From Bacteroidales bacterium (GTDB taxonomy: Bacteria; Bacteroidota; Bacteroidia; Bacteroidales; P3), in NCBI GenBank assembly GCA_017542345.1, contig JAFXXI010000005.1, forward strand, positions 23,413 to 87,412: DNA of 64,000 nucleotides, given 5' to 3'. Positions within the stretch are counted from its first letter, which is position 1. Every line of letters starts with the position of its first letter. Shown here piece after piece: positions 28,197 through 37,241 of the stretch. The notes beneath the pieces are model-generated. The model did no database searches, was not told the DNA's origin, and saw nothing but the letters and a program-made list of their open reading frames with translations. The position numbers and the translations under genes are program-made.

Positions 28197-30488
28197 GTGA
28201 AACAGGTTCAGCGACAGCAACTGCAACAGAAGCTTTCGCCTCAGCAGATACAGCTGATGCGGCTGTTGCAGTTGCCCGTCACCGACCTGGAGCAAGCCAT
28301 CAAGGAAGAGATTGAGAAGAACCCCCTGCTGGACGCCGAGATGCCCGAGGAGCAACCGCTACCGCAAGCGGAGGCCCGCGAGTCGGACTGGGACAGTGAC
28401 GGCGAGGAGGATTACGATTACGACTACGACTATCGCGAACACACGGAGCACGACCCCAACACGGTGAGGCGCGAGTTTGTGGTGAGCGACAGCCTTTCGT
28501 TCACAGAGCGGCTATTGGAACAACTTTCGCTGCGCGACCTGGACCAACGCCAGCTGGCTATCGCCACCGAACTGGTGGGGAGCCTCGACGACGCAGGCTA
28601 CCTGGGGCGCGACCTGGGGCTGATAGCCAACGACCTGGCTTTCCGCCAAGGTATTGAGGCCACACCGCAGGAGGTGGAGGAGGCGCTGCGCACGGTGCAA
28701 AGCCTTGACCCGCCTGGCATCGGCGCACGCAATTTGCGCGAGTGCCTACTGCTGCAGCTGGAACGCAACACGGAGGCCGGAGATAGAGAAGAGGAACTAG
28801 CCCTTGCCATTGTGCGGGACCACTTCGACGACTTCGCCAACCGGCGCTACTCGCGCATCTGCGAGGCCCTTGGTATTGACGAAGAGACCCTGGAGGAGGC
28901 CGCAAACGTGATTCGCCGCCTGAACCCCAAACCCGCGGGTTCGAGCGACGCCGACAACAACACAGCGGCGGCGGTGATACCCGACATTATCCTGACACAG
29001 CATGACGGGCAACTGCAATTCCATGTGAACGACGGCAGATTGCCGCGGCTGAGCCTCAACAGTTACTACACCGACATGCTGCAAGAGATGGAGCTCGAGA
29101 AAGGCGACCGCGAGACGGTGCAGTTCCTGCGCACCAAGCAGAACGACGCACAGGCGTTCATCGACCTGCTGCAGCAGCGACACGACACCATCGTGCGTGT
29201 GATGCGCTACATCGTGGAGCACCAGCGTGCGTTCCTGTTGAGCGGTGACTGCGACCAGTTGCGGCCGCTGCGGCAGCGAGAGGTGGCGGAGGCCACAGGG
29301 TTGGACATCAGCACAGTGTCGCGCATGGCCAACAGCAAATACATAGAAACCGACTTCGGCACCATACCGCTAAAAGACTGTTTCTCGAAGGGCATAGCCA
29401 CAGAAGACGGCGAAGTATCGGTGGAGACCATCAAGCAGCGGCTGTCGGACGCCGTGGCCGCCGAGGACAAGCAGGCGCCGTTGAGCGACGATGCTCTGAC
29501 AAAGATGCTGAACGACCAAGGGCTTCCGCTGGCGCGGAGGACAGTGGCCAAATACCGCGAACAGCTGGGTATCCCTGTGGCACGGCTGCGGCGGGCCATA
29601 CTGCTGTTGTTACTGCTATTGGGCTTACACGCCGAAGCACAGATGTCGTACTACGACTCCATCATCAATGTGCGGCTGGAAGCAGCGGCGAAGAAACAAG
29701 CCAAAGCGGCCAAACCCAAACCCGAGAAGAAAGCCCCCGCAGTGGAGAAGGTCGCAGCACCCAAACCACCCGCAGCAAGCGCCGTCGCACCTGTGACGGA
29801 GACACCTGCGGCACCGAAGGCAAATGCAGCCGAGGCCTACATCGTGCCGATGTGGTACGACGGATTTCCGCAACACCGCGTGAATCCGCACGGGCGGACA
29901 CAGCTGGCGGAAATGCCCGACGAGATTAACCTGAAGTTGGTGAACGACTCATCGGAATTCTGCTTCCCCGTGAGAAACGCCAAGACCAGCACTTATGGAT
30001 GGCGCTGGAAACGCGGGCACCACGGGGTGGATATACGGTTGCGCACTGGCGACCCGGTGCACGCCGCCTTTGGCGGTACAGTGCGTGTAGCATCACGTAT
30101 GGGCGGCTATGGCAACTGCGTCGTCATCCGCCACACTAACGGCCTGGAGACGCTCTATGGACACCTGTCGAAGATTAACGTCAAGCACGGCCAGCATGTC
30201 GAGGCCGGAGAGGTGATAGGGCTGGGCGGCAGTACGGGCCGGAGCACAGGGCCTCATTTGCACTTCGAGTGCCGGTTCCTGTATCAGACATTCGACCCCG
30301 AATGGATTCTCGACTTCGACCACCACAGCCTCCGCACACGCAGGCTGCATCTGGACAAAAGCTACTTCGGCATCCACAAGCCCCGTCGCGGCGAAACCCT
30401 CGAATACAAGGCTGACAACAGCACCATCAAAGAAACCAAGAAGAAACGCAAGAACGACCGAAGGGAAATCAACCCCAAGGACTTCTAA
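28197..30488 (+). CDS. rpoN: RNA polymerase sigma-54 factor fused in frame to a secreted M23 peptidase
   Basis: It starts with GTG at 28197. Residues 1-466 form a complete sigma-54: Gln/Leu-rich region I (QQKLSPQQIQLMRLLQLP), acidic region II (60-95), core-binding domain, helix-turn-helix (VAEATGLDISTVSRMANSKYI) and the RpoN box ARRTVAKY (446-453). A normal RpoN ends VARLRKEL-stop; here it reads VARLRR and runs into AILLLLLLLGLHAEAQ (467-482), a typical signal-peptide core. An Ala/Lys/Pro linker follows, then an M23 endopeptidase with H608-x-x-x-D612 and H687-L-H689 intact. Either one membrane-crossing fusion is made, or the peptidase is also translated alone from the in-frame GTG at 29577 (V461), which would give a perfect signal peptide. 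An assembly error removing a stop codon is the third option. Confidence 0.85.
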   Translation: MKQVQRQQLQQKLSPQQIQLMRLLQLPVTDLEQAIKEEIEKNPLLDAEMPEEQPLPQAEARESDWDSDGEEDYDYDYDYREHTEHDPNTVRREFVVSDSLSFTERLLEQLSLRDLDQRQLAIATELVGSLDDAGYLGRDLGLIANDLAFRQGIEATPQEVEEALRTVQSLDPPGIGARNLRECLLLQLERNTEAGDREEELALAIVRDHFDDFANRRYSRICEALGIDEETLEEAANVIRRLNPKPAGSSDADNNTAAAVIPDIILTQHDGQLQFHVNDGRLPRLSLNSYYTDMLQEMELEKGDRETVQFLRTKQNDAQAFIDLLQQRHDTIVRVMRYIVEHQRAFLLSGDCDQLRPLRQREVAEATGLDISTVSRMANSKYIETDFGTIPLKDCFSKGIATEDGEVSVETIKQRLSDAVAAEDKQAPLSDDALTKMLNDQGLPLARRTVAKYREQLGIPVARLRRAILLLLLLLGLHAEAQMSYYDSIINVRLEAAAKKQAKAAKPKPEKKAPAVEKVAAPKPPAASAVAPVTETPAAPKANAAEAYIVPMWYDGFPQHRVNPHGRTQLAEMPDEINLKLVNDSSEFCFPVRNAKTSTYGWRWKRGHHGVDIRLRTGDPVHAAFGGTVRVASRMGGYGNCVVIRHTNGLETLYGHLSKINVKHGQHVEAGEVIGLGGSTGRSTGPHLHFECRFLYQTFDPEWILDFDHHSLRTRRLHLDKSYFGIHKPRRGETLEYKADNSTIKETKKKRKNDRREINPKDF

Positions 30489-30509
30489 ACACATATACTA
30501 TATAATAAT

Positions 30510-30998
30510 ATGAAGAAGACCAACCTCTCAGACTATGATCCCTCGGCAGTACCCGACGGAAGCCCATACACCATTGCAGTGGTAGCGGCGGAGTGGAATC
30601 CGGAGGTAACCAATGCCATGCTGGAAGGTGCAGTTGAGACGCTGAAAGAGCACGGTGTGAAGACCGAGAACGTAATCGTGCGCCATGTGCCTGGCACTTT
30701 TGAGCTGAGCACAGCGGCTGACCTGTTGTATCACTTCACCCCGCGCCTCAATGCAGTCATCTGCATCGGATGCGTGATACAGGGCGAGACACGCCACTTT
30801 GAGTTCATCTGCCAGGCCGTTTCGCAGGGCATCACCAATGTGTCGCTCAAGCACGGCCGTCCCGTTATCTTCAGCGTGCTGACCTGCGACACCATGCAGC
30901 AGGCACTGGACCGTGCTGGCGGCAAGCACGGTAACAAGGGCGTGGAGGGTGCCATCACAGCGCTCAAGATGTGCAAATTCTATAGAGAATGCGTATAG
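30510..30998 (+). CDS. ribH: 6,7-dimethyl-8-ribityllumazine synthase RibH
   Basis: Condenses the ribitylamino-uracil with dihydroxybutanone phosphate, the penultimate step to riboflavin. 162 residues with AAEWNPEVTNAMLEGA, the substrate loop VPGTFELS, CIGCVIQGETRHFEFIC (catalytic His in ETRHFE) and RAGGKHGNKG at the phosphate site. No FMN riboswitch is visible upstream. It overlaps fmt by 10 bp. Confidence 0.96.
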   Translation: MKKTNLSDYDPSAVPDGSPYTIAVVAAEWNPEVTNAMLEGAVETLKEHGVKTENVIVRHVPGTFELSTAADLLYHFTPRLNAVICIGCVIQGETRHFEFICQAVSQGITNVSLKHGRPVIFSVLTCDTMQQALDRAGGKHGNKGVEGAITALKMCKFYRECV

Positions 30999-31924
30999 TC
31001 TTTTTCGGCACACCGGACTTCGCCGTAACGGCGCTCGACGCCATCGTGCACTCGAAGCACGAGGTCTGCGGCGTGGTGACTGTGCCCGACCGGCAGGCCG
31101 GACGCGGACAGAAGATGGTCTACAGCGCCGTAAAGCAGTACGCCATCGACCACGGGCTGCCCCTGCTACAGCCTGAGAAGCTGCGCGACACTGAGTTTTT
31201 GGAGGCGCTGCACGCATTCAATGCCGACATGTTTGTGGTGGTTGCGTTCCGCATGCTACCCGAGGCGGTATGGGCCATGCCTCCGCTGGGCACCTTTAAC
31301 CTGCACGCCTCGCTGCTGCCCCGCTACCGGGGTGCCGCCCCCATCAACTGGGCCATCATCAACGGGGAGCACGAGACCGGCGTTACCACCTTCCTGCTCA
31401 ACCACCAGATTGACGAAGGCAGTATCCTGCTACAAGAGCGGACGCCCATCCACGCCACCGATACCGCAGAGACGCTGCACGACCGGCTAGCCGATATCGG
31501 CAGCCGCCTGGTTGTGCAGACTCTCAACGATATGGAAGCTGGTGTCATCACACCACGCCCGCAAAAGGGCGAACCTTGCCCGGCACCTAAGATCTTCAAG
31601 GAGGACTGCCGCATCGACTTCAGCCGCACCGCAGCGGAAGTGGAGCGTTTCGTGCGCGGCCTCTCACCCTACCCTGCCGCGACCATGACCCTTCGAAAAC
31701 CGCAGGGCGACGAGGTTTCCTTCAAGGTCTATTCCGTACGCCCAGTAATAGGGCGGAATAGCGACGAAAAAACGCTTGAAACTGACGGAAAAAAGGTGCT
31801 AAAAGTCGCTACCGCCGATGGTTTTGTGGAGATTTTAGAGCTGCAAATGGCTGGAAAAAAGAAAAATAACGTTGAAGACTTCCTCCGAGGGATAAATGTA
31901 ACTGGCTGGGAACTAGTCATTTGA
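30989..31924 (+). CDS. fmt: Methionyl-tRNA formyltransferase
   Basis: Formylates Met-tRNAi with 10-formyl-THF for initiation. 311 residues with MRIVFFGTPDFAV at the start and the catalytic block FNLHASLLPRYRGAAPINWAI (Asn, His) followed by TGVTTFLLNHQIDEGSIL (Asp). The C-terminal OB-fold region contains KVLKVATADGFVEILELQ. Its start lies within the end of ribH, so the two genes are translationally linked. Confidence 0.96.
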   Translation: MRIVFFGTPDFAVTALDAIVHSKHEVCGVVTVPDRQAGRGQKMVYSAVKQYAIDHGLPLLQPEKLRDTEFLEALHAFNADMFVVVAFRMLPEAVWAMPPLGTFNLHASLLPRYRGAAPINWAIINGEHETGVTTFLLNHQIDEGSILLQERTPIHATDTAETLHDRLADIGSRLVVQTLNDMEAGVITPRPQKGEPCPAPKIFKEDCRIDFSRTAAEVERFVRGLSPYPAATMTLRKPQGDEVSFKVYSVRPVIGRNSDEKTLETDGKKVLKVATADGFVEILELQMAGKKKNNVEDFLRGINVTGWELVI

Positions 31925-31964
31925 AAGTTACTCACATTTTTTTTCTAAAAAAGTGTAAAAAAAA

Positions 31965-31997
31965 TTTGGTGCAAATAAAAAAAAATTCATACATTTG
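31965..31997 (+). promoter_or_regulatory. Promoter of the HU gene
   Basis: TTTG (31965-31968), 21 bases, then TACATTTG (31990-31997): a full match to the Bacteroidetes vegetative promoter. The leader to the ATG is about 90 nt and AT-rich. Confidence 0.8.
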
Positions 31998-32096
31998 CAT
32001 CGTCAAAACAACAAGCACAAACACTTACACAGACAACCCTGAAAACCAACTCCAAGTAAAGACTGAAACAATTATTAACCCTTAAATTTTTATATT

Positions 32097-32411
32097 ATGA
32101 ACAAAACTGAACTTGTTAACGCAATGGCCGCCAAAACCGGCATGACCAAAGTGGCCGCTAAAGAGGCTATGAACGCTTGCTTCGGCGCCATCCAGGAGAA
32201 ACTGTGCAAAGGCGAGAAAGTGACCCTGATCGGCTTCGGCACCTTCAGCGTTGTGAACCGCAAGGCCCGCACCGCCAAGAACCCGCAGACCGGCGCCACC
32301 GTGAAGGTCCCCGCCAAGAAAGTGGCCAAATTCAAAGCTGGCAGCAACCTGCTCGCCGCCAAGAAGGCTGCCAAGAAACCCGCCGCGAAGAAAGTTGCCA
32401 AGAAAAAATAA
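32097..32411 (+). CDS. HU-family nucleoid protein with a Lys/Ala-rich tail
   Basis: A histone-like DNA-bending dimer. Residues 1-85 follow the HU pattern: MNKTELVNAMAAKTG, GEKVTLIGFGTFSV, then the DNA-binding arm RKARTAKNPQTG with its intercalating proline. The protein then continues beyond the usual 90-residue end into AAKKAAKKPAAKKVAKKK, a histone-H1-like basic tail that may compact DNA more strongly. The gene has its own strong promoter and terminator. Confidence 0.93.
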   Translation: MNKTELVNAMAAKTGMTKVAAKEAMNACFGAIQEKLCKGEKVTLIGFGTFSVVNRKARTAKNPQTGATVKVPAKKVAKFKAGSNLLAAKKAAKKPAAKKVAKKK

Positions 32412-32435
32412 GGCTACACTTACGGCTTAATGTAC

Positions 32436-32466
32436 AGCGGGCTCCAATCGGAGCCCGCTTTTTTTG
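32436..32466 (+). terminator. Rho-independent terminator after the HU gene
   Basis: AGCGGGCTCC, loop AATC, GGAGCCCGCT, then T7. Confidence 0.92.
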
Positions 32467-32541
32467 TATCCGAACAGAAAGCCGCCCTGGAAATTAAGGG
32501 TTTTTAACAGAATAATGTTATAAAGTGTGAAATAATCTTCC

Positions 32542-32549
32542 TATATTTG
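32542..32549 (+). promoter_or_regulatory. -7 promoter element of gpsA
   Basis: TATATTTG, an exact TAnnTTTG box 48 bp before the ATG. The -33 element is weak (TTA near 32519). Confidence 0.6.
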
Positions 32550-32596
32550 CAATTCGTTTTGCGCCCGTCGCCACGGCGACAGCACGGCGCTACACA

Positions 32597-33604
32597 ATGA
32601 AAGAGAAAATGATAGGAATTATCGGCGGAGGCAGTTGGGCCACCGCATTAGTAAAAATACTGCTTGAGGACCCTGGTCAAAGGGTAAATTGGTGGGTAAG
32701 AAGCGAGGAAGTGTGCGACCACATCAAGCGCCACGGACACAATCCGCGGCACCTGCCGGAAGCAAACCTCGACGCAAGCCGTTTGAATGTGAGCACCGAC
32801 ATCAGCGCCATCGCTGCCGACAGCACCCATCTGCTGTTGGCCACCCCATCGGCCTATCTACACCAAGTGCTTGACCTCCTGCCCGACAACGCCCTCAACG
32901 GCAAGCGAATCATCTCGGCCGTCAAAGGCACCATCCCCGACTGTTGCCTGAGCGTCTCGGCATATCTCGTCAAGCGCTTCCACCTGCCGAAAGAAAATAT
33001 CTGTATCGTCAGCGGTCCGAGCCATGCCGAGGAGGTGAGCCACGAGATGCCCACTTTCCTCACCGTCGCCTCGACCAATCCCGACTTTGCACGCGAAATG
33101 CAGCAAACCCTGCGCTGCCACTACGTCCACACCCGCGTCAGCGCCGACATTGACGGCATCGAGCGGTGCGGCTTGGGCAAGAACATCTACGCCATTGCCG
33201 CCGGACTCTGCCAGGGTTTGGGCTATGGCGACAACCTGAATGCCGTGCTCACCGCCGCCGCCCTGCGCGAAATGCAGGCGGCCCTGGACCGCAACATTCC
33301 CTTTGCCGGGCGCGACATCCGCGAGAGTTGCTACATGGGCGACCTGGTGGTGACCTGCTGGTCTCGCCACAGCCGCAACCGTGCGCTGGGCGAAGCCGTG
33401 TCCCGCGGCGAGCGTCCCGCCGATGTCTTCGCACGCACCGGCTCGGTAGCCGAAGGCTATTTCTCGGTGAAGAACATGCATAGCATCGCCCTGGAGCACG
33501 GACTCACTCAGCATATCCCCATCGCCGAAGCCGTCTACCGCATCCTCTACGAGGGCGCCTCGCCCAAGGAAGAGATGGATAACCTCATAGCCCACACCTT
33601 CTAA
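32597..33604 (+). CDS. gpsA: Glycerol-3-phosphate dehydrogenase [NAD(P)+] GpsA
   Basis: Reduces dihydroxyacetone phosphate to sn-glycerol 3-phosphate for phospholipid synthesis. 335 residues with Rossmann motif GIIGGGSWATAL, then SAVKGT, SGPSHAEEV and the catalytic-lysine region GLGKNIYAIAAG, followed by GDLVVTCWSRHSRNRALG. The stop overlaps the ATG of the acyltransferase that uses its product, a sensible two-step unit. Confidence 0.95.
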   Translation: MKEKMIGIIGGGSWATALVKILLEDPGQRVNWWVRSEEVCDHIKRHGHNPRHLPEANLDASRLNVSTDISAIAADSTHLLLATPSAYLHQVLDLLPDNALNGKRIISAVKGTIPDCCLSVSAYLVKRFHLPKENICIVSGPSHAEEVSHEMPTFLTVASTNPDFAREMQQTLRCHYVHTRVSADIDGIERCGLGKNIYAIAAGLCQGLGYGDNLNAVLTAAALREMQAALDRNIPFAGRDIRESCYMGDLVVTCWSRHSRNRALGEAVSRGERPADVFARTGSVAEGYFSVKNMHSIALEHGLTQHIPIAEAVYRILYEGASPKEEMDNLIAHTF

Positions 33605-34698
33605 TGGAGACCTTCGACGACATCCGCCCCTATACCGACGCCGAACTGCCCCAGGCCATGCAGCGTATCGCCTCGTGGGACATGTTCCCCCAGGTGCTTC
33701 GCTTCATCTACCCAGACATGAGCGCCGACGAGGGCCGCGAGCGACTGCTGGCCTGCCACACCATCCACCAGTTCCAGGCCACCTTCATGAACGACGCCAT
33801 CCGCCGCATCATTGCCGAGACCATCACCGAGTTCACCTTCAGCGGCCTGAATAACCTACGCCGTGGCGAGCCCTACCTCTTCGTATCCAACCACCGCGAC
33901 ATCACGCTCGACGCCTTTCTGCTGCAATACCTGCTCATCCATCATCGCGGCGACACCTCGCACATCGTCTTCGGCGAAAACCTCCTCTCGCTGCCTATCA
34001 TCGAAGTGCTTTTCCGCAGCAACAAACTCATCCGCATGGAGCGCGGAGGCTCGCCACGCGCCTTTTACAACAGCCTGCACCATCTCTCGGAATACATCAA
34101 CTACTTGATTGCCGACCAGCGGCATTCGGTCTGGATAGCGCAGAAAAACGGCCGCGCCAAGGACGGCGTCGACCGCACCGCGCCAGCAGTCGTCAAGATG
34201 TTCACCCTCGGCAGCCCGCTGCCGCCCCAGGAGGCGCTCGACCGTCTGCACATCGTTCCCATGAGCATCAGTTACGAATGGGACCCGTGCGACACGATGA
34301 AAGCCACCGAGCTGGCCCTGAGCCGCCAAGGCACCTACCATAAAGCTGAAGGCGAAGACCTGAGGAGCGTGGTCACCGGCATCATCGGCGCCAAAGGGCA
34401 TGTGCACCTCCACATAGGCACCCCGCTGAAAGCCAAAGAGCTAAATCCCTCCACCGGAGAAGACCTCTTTGAGCATGTGGCCGAAGTTATCGACCGCCGC
34501 ATAGCGGACGGCTACCGCCTGATGGGCACCAATTATGCCGCCCACAGTCTGTTGACGGGCCGGCTACATCCCGGGCGCTACACGCAGCGCACCCTGGACC
34601 GCCTCAAGGTCCGCGCCGCCGCGCTGCCCACCGACGAGATGCGCCGCCTGCTGCTCGAAGCCTACGCTGCCCCGGTCTATGCCACCCGTCACAAATAG
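33604..34698 (+). CDS. Glycerol-3-phosphate/1-acylglycerol-3-phosphate acyltransferase-like protein
   Basis: 364 residues with the acyltransferase block FVSNHRDITLDAFLLQYLL near 96-114; the His-to-Asp spacing is five residues (HRDITLD) rather than the usual four. LIRMERGG and VWIAQKNGRAKDG follow. IVPMSISYEWDPCD appears where PlsB/PlsC-like proteins have their fourth block. It probably acylates glycerol phosphate made by GpsA, encoded immediately upstream (TAATG overlap). Whether it is the first or second acylation cannot be told. No signal peptide is seen. Confidence 0.82.
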   Translation: METFDDIRPYTDAELPQAMQRIASWDMFPQVLRFIYPDMSADEGRERLLACHTIHQFQATFMNDAIRRIIAETITEFTFSGLNNLRRGEPYLFVSNHRDITLDAFLLQYLLIHHRGDTSHIVFGENLLSLPIIEVLFRSNKLIRMERGGSPRAFYNSLHHLSEYINYLIADQRHSVWIAQKNGRAKDGVDRTAPAVVKMFTLGSPLPPQEALDRLHIVPMSISYEWDPCDTMKATELALSRQGTYHKAEGEDLRSVVTGIIGAKGHVHLHIGTPLKAKELNPSTGEDLFEHVAEVIDRRIADGYRLMGTNYAAHSLLTGRLHPGRYTQRTLDRLKVRAAALPTDEMRRLLLEAYAAPVYATRHK

Positions 34699-34703
34699 TT
34701 TTT

Positions 34704-34806
34704 CCCTCCCCTCCCCCTACGCATCAACACCGCTTCCGCTCCGCCATTGATAGGAGGAGGAGCGGAGGGGGACCGGAGCGGAACCGGAGGGGATCCGGAG
34801 AGGAAG
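34704..34806. repeat. 11-bp-iteron intergenic repeat, copy 3
   Basis: GGAGGAGCGGA, GGGGGACCGGA, GCGGAACCGGA, GGGGATCCGGA on the plus strand, with a shortened pyrimidine arm (CCCTCCCCTCCCCC) on the left. It lies between the convergent acyltransferase and helicase genes and may serve as a terminator structure. Confidence 0.75.
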
Positions 34807-34810
34807 GATG

Positions 34811-36259
34811 CTAATTTTTGAAAAATCGGGGGTCGAATCCGAGCAGGTAGACGCGCTCGGTGGCCCGGGTGAAGGCGGTGTAGAGCCACCGCAGGTAGTC
34901 GCGGTCGAGCGGCTGGTCGGGCGGAAGGAAGCCTTGGTCGACAATGACGGTGCGCCACTGGCCGCCCTGGGTTTTGTGGCAGGTGAGCGAGTAGGCGAAC
35001 TTGACCTGCAAAGCATTATAATAAGGATTTTTGCGCAGTTCGCGCAGGCGGTCGGCCTTGTGTGGAAGGTCGGCATAGTCCTCCATGACAGCGGTGTAGA
35101 GTCGCGACTGTTCGTCGGCGGTGAGCGAGGGCGACTCGCTGTAGAGGGTGGAGAGGAGGAGCTTGCAGTCGCGGGGCTGCTCGTCCGGATAGTCGACAAA
35201 GCGCAGGGTGGCATCGGCGAAGCGGAAACCGTAGAGTTCCTGCACGTTGCGGACGCTGAGTACCTCGACAATGTCGCCGTTGGCGATGAAGCCAATGGAG
35301 GAGTCGGTGTCGAGCCAGAAGTAGTTGTTTTTCACCACCATCAGGTAGTCGCCGGCATTCACTTCTTCCTCGCGGTAGAGGATGGAGGAGCGGATGCCCT
35401 GGTTGAAGAGGTTGGCGCGCTTGTTGGAGCGGGTGACGACGACGACTTCCTCAAGATTGTAGGTGTCGTACTCGCGGTAGAGGGTTTCCATCAGGTCGGC
35501 GCCCTGGAGGTTGACCACGTCGGGGGCAGTAGTGAAGAGCGGCAATGCAGCCTCGTCGCCGGAGGAGAGGTCGGAAATCTGTGCGCGGAGAGCCGTGGCG
35601 TTGGACAGGATGCCGGAAAGGCTTTGCTGACGAACCACTTCGGTGAGTTCGTGGGAGACGACATTGAGGCCGAAGGCAGCGGCGAGGTAGCGCTCGTCGA
35701 GGGCGGGGCTCTCGCTTTGACCGACAGGCGGAAGCTGAGCACTGTCACCGATAAGCATGAGGCGGCAGTGGTTGCCGTCGTAGACATAGCCGATGAGGTC
35801 CTCAAGCAAACTCTGCCGTGTGGCAGAGGGTTCGAGGCCAATCATCGACGCTTCGTCGACAATGAAGAGGGTGTAAGAATGCTTGTTGGGTGCTCGCACC
35901 GTGCGCATGGCTCCGGAAGCGTCGGTGGCGGTCATGTAGATTTTCTTGTGGATGGTGTAAGCGGGTCGGCCGCTGTAGCCCGCAAGCACTTTGGCGGCCC
36001 TGCCTGTGGGGGCAAGGAGGAGGGAGTTGACGCGGAGGTGCGGGAGGGTCTGGATGAGCGCCGAGACGAGCGAGGTCTTGCCGGTGCCTGCATAGCCGCG
36101 CAGGAGCATGACGGAGCGGGGGTCACTGTCGAAAAGGAACCCCGCCATAAGGGAACAAGCATCCCGCTGCCCGTCTGTAGGCACATGCGGGAAGCGGGAA
36201 AGTATAAGGTTGGAAACCGACTGCTCTACGCTGCGCGGAGCCACGGCGTCATTCGGCAA
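34811..36259 (-). CDS. RecD-like ATP-dependent DNA helicase (SF1B)
   Basis: 482 residues. Walker A GYAGTGKTS (55-63), APTGRAAKVLA (motif Ia), Walker B FIVDEASMIG, GDSAQLPPVG (motif III) and TRSNKRANLFNQGIR in the second half. The C-terminal UvrD-like block is AYSLTCHKTQGGQW...YTAFTRATERVYL. It lacks the long N-terminal region of RecD2, so it is a compact helicase of the AAA/UvrD_C_2 type, common next to secG in this phylum. It overlaps secG by 11 bp. A role in repair or fork restart is inferred. Confidence 0.88.
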   Translation of the reverse strand: MPNDAVAPRSVEQSVSNLILSRFPHVPTDGQRDACSLMAGFLFDSDPRSVMLLRGYAGTGKTSLVSALIQTLPHLRVNSLLLAPTGRAAKVLAGYSGRPAYTIHKKIYMTATDASGAMRTVRAPNKHSYTLFIVDEASMIGLEPSATRQSLLEDLIGYVYDGNHCRLMLIGDSAQLPPVGQSESPALDERYLAAAFGLNVVSHELTEVVRQQSLSGILSNATALRAQISDLSSGDEAALPLFTTAPDVVNLQGADLMETLYREYDTYNLEEVVVVTRSNKRANLFNQGIRSSILYREEEVNAGDYLMVVKNNYFWLDTDSSIGFIANGDIVEVLSVRNVQELYGFRFADATLRFVDYPDEQPRDCKLLLSTLYSESPSLTADEQSRLYTAVMEDYADLPHKADRLRELRKNPYYNALQVKFAYSLTCHKTQGGQWRTVIVDQGFLPPDQPLDRDYLRWLYTAFTRATERVYLLGFDPRFFKN

Positions 36260-36581
36260 CAGGGGCTACGGGAGCGGCGGGAGCCTGCTGCTGCACGGGG
36301 CTCAGGTCGCTGACCTCGTTAACCTCGGTGTGCATGGGGTCGGCATTGTGGCTGCGCGAAGCTGAGATGCTGACGGTGGCGGCAAGCGAGAGCGCGACAA
36401 GGATGGCGGCGAGCCACCAGGTGGCTTTCTCAAGGAAGTCGGCAGTCTGCCGGACGCCCATCACCTGGGTGGGGGCGGAGAAATTGGCGGCCAAACCACC
36501 GCCTTTGGAATTCTGGACGAGGACGACGAGCGCAAGCAGGACGCAGACGACAAGAATGAGGATTACGATAAAGGTGTACAT
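36249..36581 (-). CDS. secG: Preprotein translocase subunit SecG
   Basis: A small subunit of SecYEG that aids SecA-driven export. 110 residues with two transmembrane helices (about 3-22 and 55-73). The conserved loop reads VLVQNSKGGGLAANF, followed by FLEKATWWLA. The C-terminal 35 residues are a polar Gln/Ala/Pro tail. It overlaps the helicase gene and follows the TPR gene by 19 bp. Confidence 0.94.
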   Translation of the reverse strand: MYTFIVILILVVCVLLALVVLVQNSKGGGLAANFSAPTQVMGVRQTADFLEKATWWLAAILVALSLAATVSISASRSHNADPMHTEVNEVSDLSPVQQQAPAAPVAPVAE

Positions 36582-36600
36582 CGTTACTTTTACTAATATG

Positions 36601-37200
36601 TTATTTACTATTTATTGTTTTTTCCAAACGTTCAATTCGGGGTGCAAAAATACTACTTTTTTCGGGATTGCGGGACAAAAGTTTTCTGTAGATGGCGAGC
36701 GCCTTGTCGGGGAGGCCTTGTTGCTCAAATATAACTGCCAGTGTTTCAGTGGCTATCGAACCATCGTCGACCAGGCTTTTTTTGTCGTTGGATTCTGTCG
36801 TGGAGACACTTGGCTGATCCTTCGGCTTCTCTTCCGAGGGGCTCGCTTGGAGGAATTTCGACAAAATGACACTCTTGGGGGCGGTCTTGAAAGAGACCTC
36901 CTGGAAGGTATTGATTTCGTTCAGCACGTCGAACGAGGACTCCTCGGTGGCCACGGCGGCACGGGAGAGGAGGCCGTCGAGGTGTGCGCTGTTACACATG
37001 GCGAGAACTGTGGCGCGACGCTGGGCGGGGGTGTCGAAGTGGAAAGCGCGGTCGGCGAGTAGCGCCAGGACGCTCACCACCGAAGAATATGGGTACTTGG
37101 CCTGCATGGCATGGAGCCATCCGCGGTCTTGCGAGCTAAAGCGCTCGGGTTTACCCACCGTCTCGACAAACTGTTTCTTATCCATATCGGAGTAGGTCAA
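36601..37200 (-). CDS. Small protein with one C-terminal tetratricopeptide-like repeat
   Basis: 199 residues. The N-terminal 90 residues are helical and unrecognised. A low-complexity Ser/Lys/Glu linker (about 115-145) follows, then ETLAVIFEQQGLPDKALAIYRKLLSRNPEKS, a single TPR-like unit. No signal peptide. It is the first gene of the TPR-secG-helicase unit, a common order in Bacteroidetes. The start could also be the Met five codons on (ending 37185). No function is proposed. Confidence 0.7.
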   Translation of the reverse strand: MTYSDMDKKQFVETVGKPERFSSQDRGWLHAMQAKYPYSSVVSVLALLADRAFHFDTPAQRRATVLAMCNSAHLDGLLSRAAVATEESSFDVLNEINTFQEVSFKTAPKSVILSKFLQASPSEEKPKDQPSVSTTESNDKKSLVDDGSIATETLAVIFEQQGLPDKALAIYRKLLSRNPEKSSIFAPRIERLEKTINSK

Positions 37201-37233
37201 TTTAACATTTATTCACATCGCAAAATAGTTTTG

Positions 37234-37241
37234 CAAAGGTA
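37234..37241 (-). promoter_or_regulatory. -7 promoter element of the TPR-secG-helicase unit
   Basis: TACCTTTG on the minus strand, an exact TAnnTTTG match 34 bp before the start. A TTTG lies upstream but at short spacing (12 bases), so the -33 box is unclear. Confidence 0.55.

Noticed and set aside
30300-30510. FMN riboswitch before ribH
   Set aside because: Only 21 bp separate the two genes and no conserved RFN element is present.
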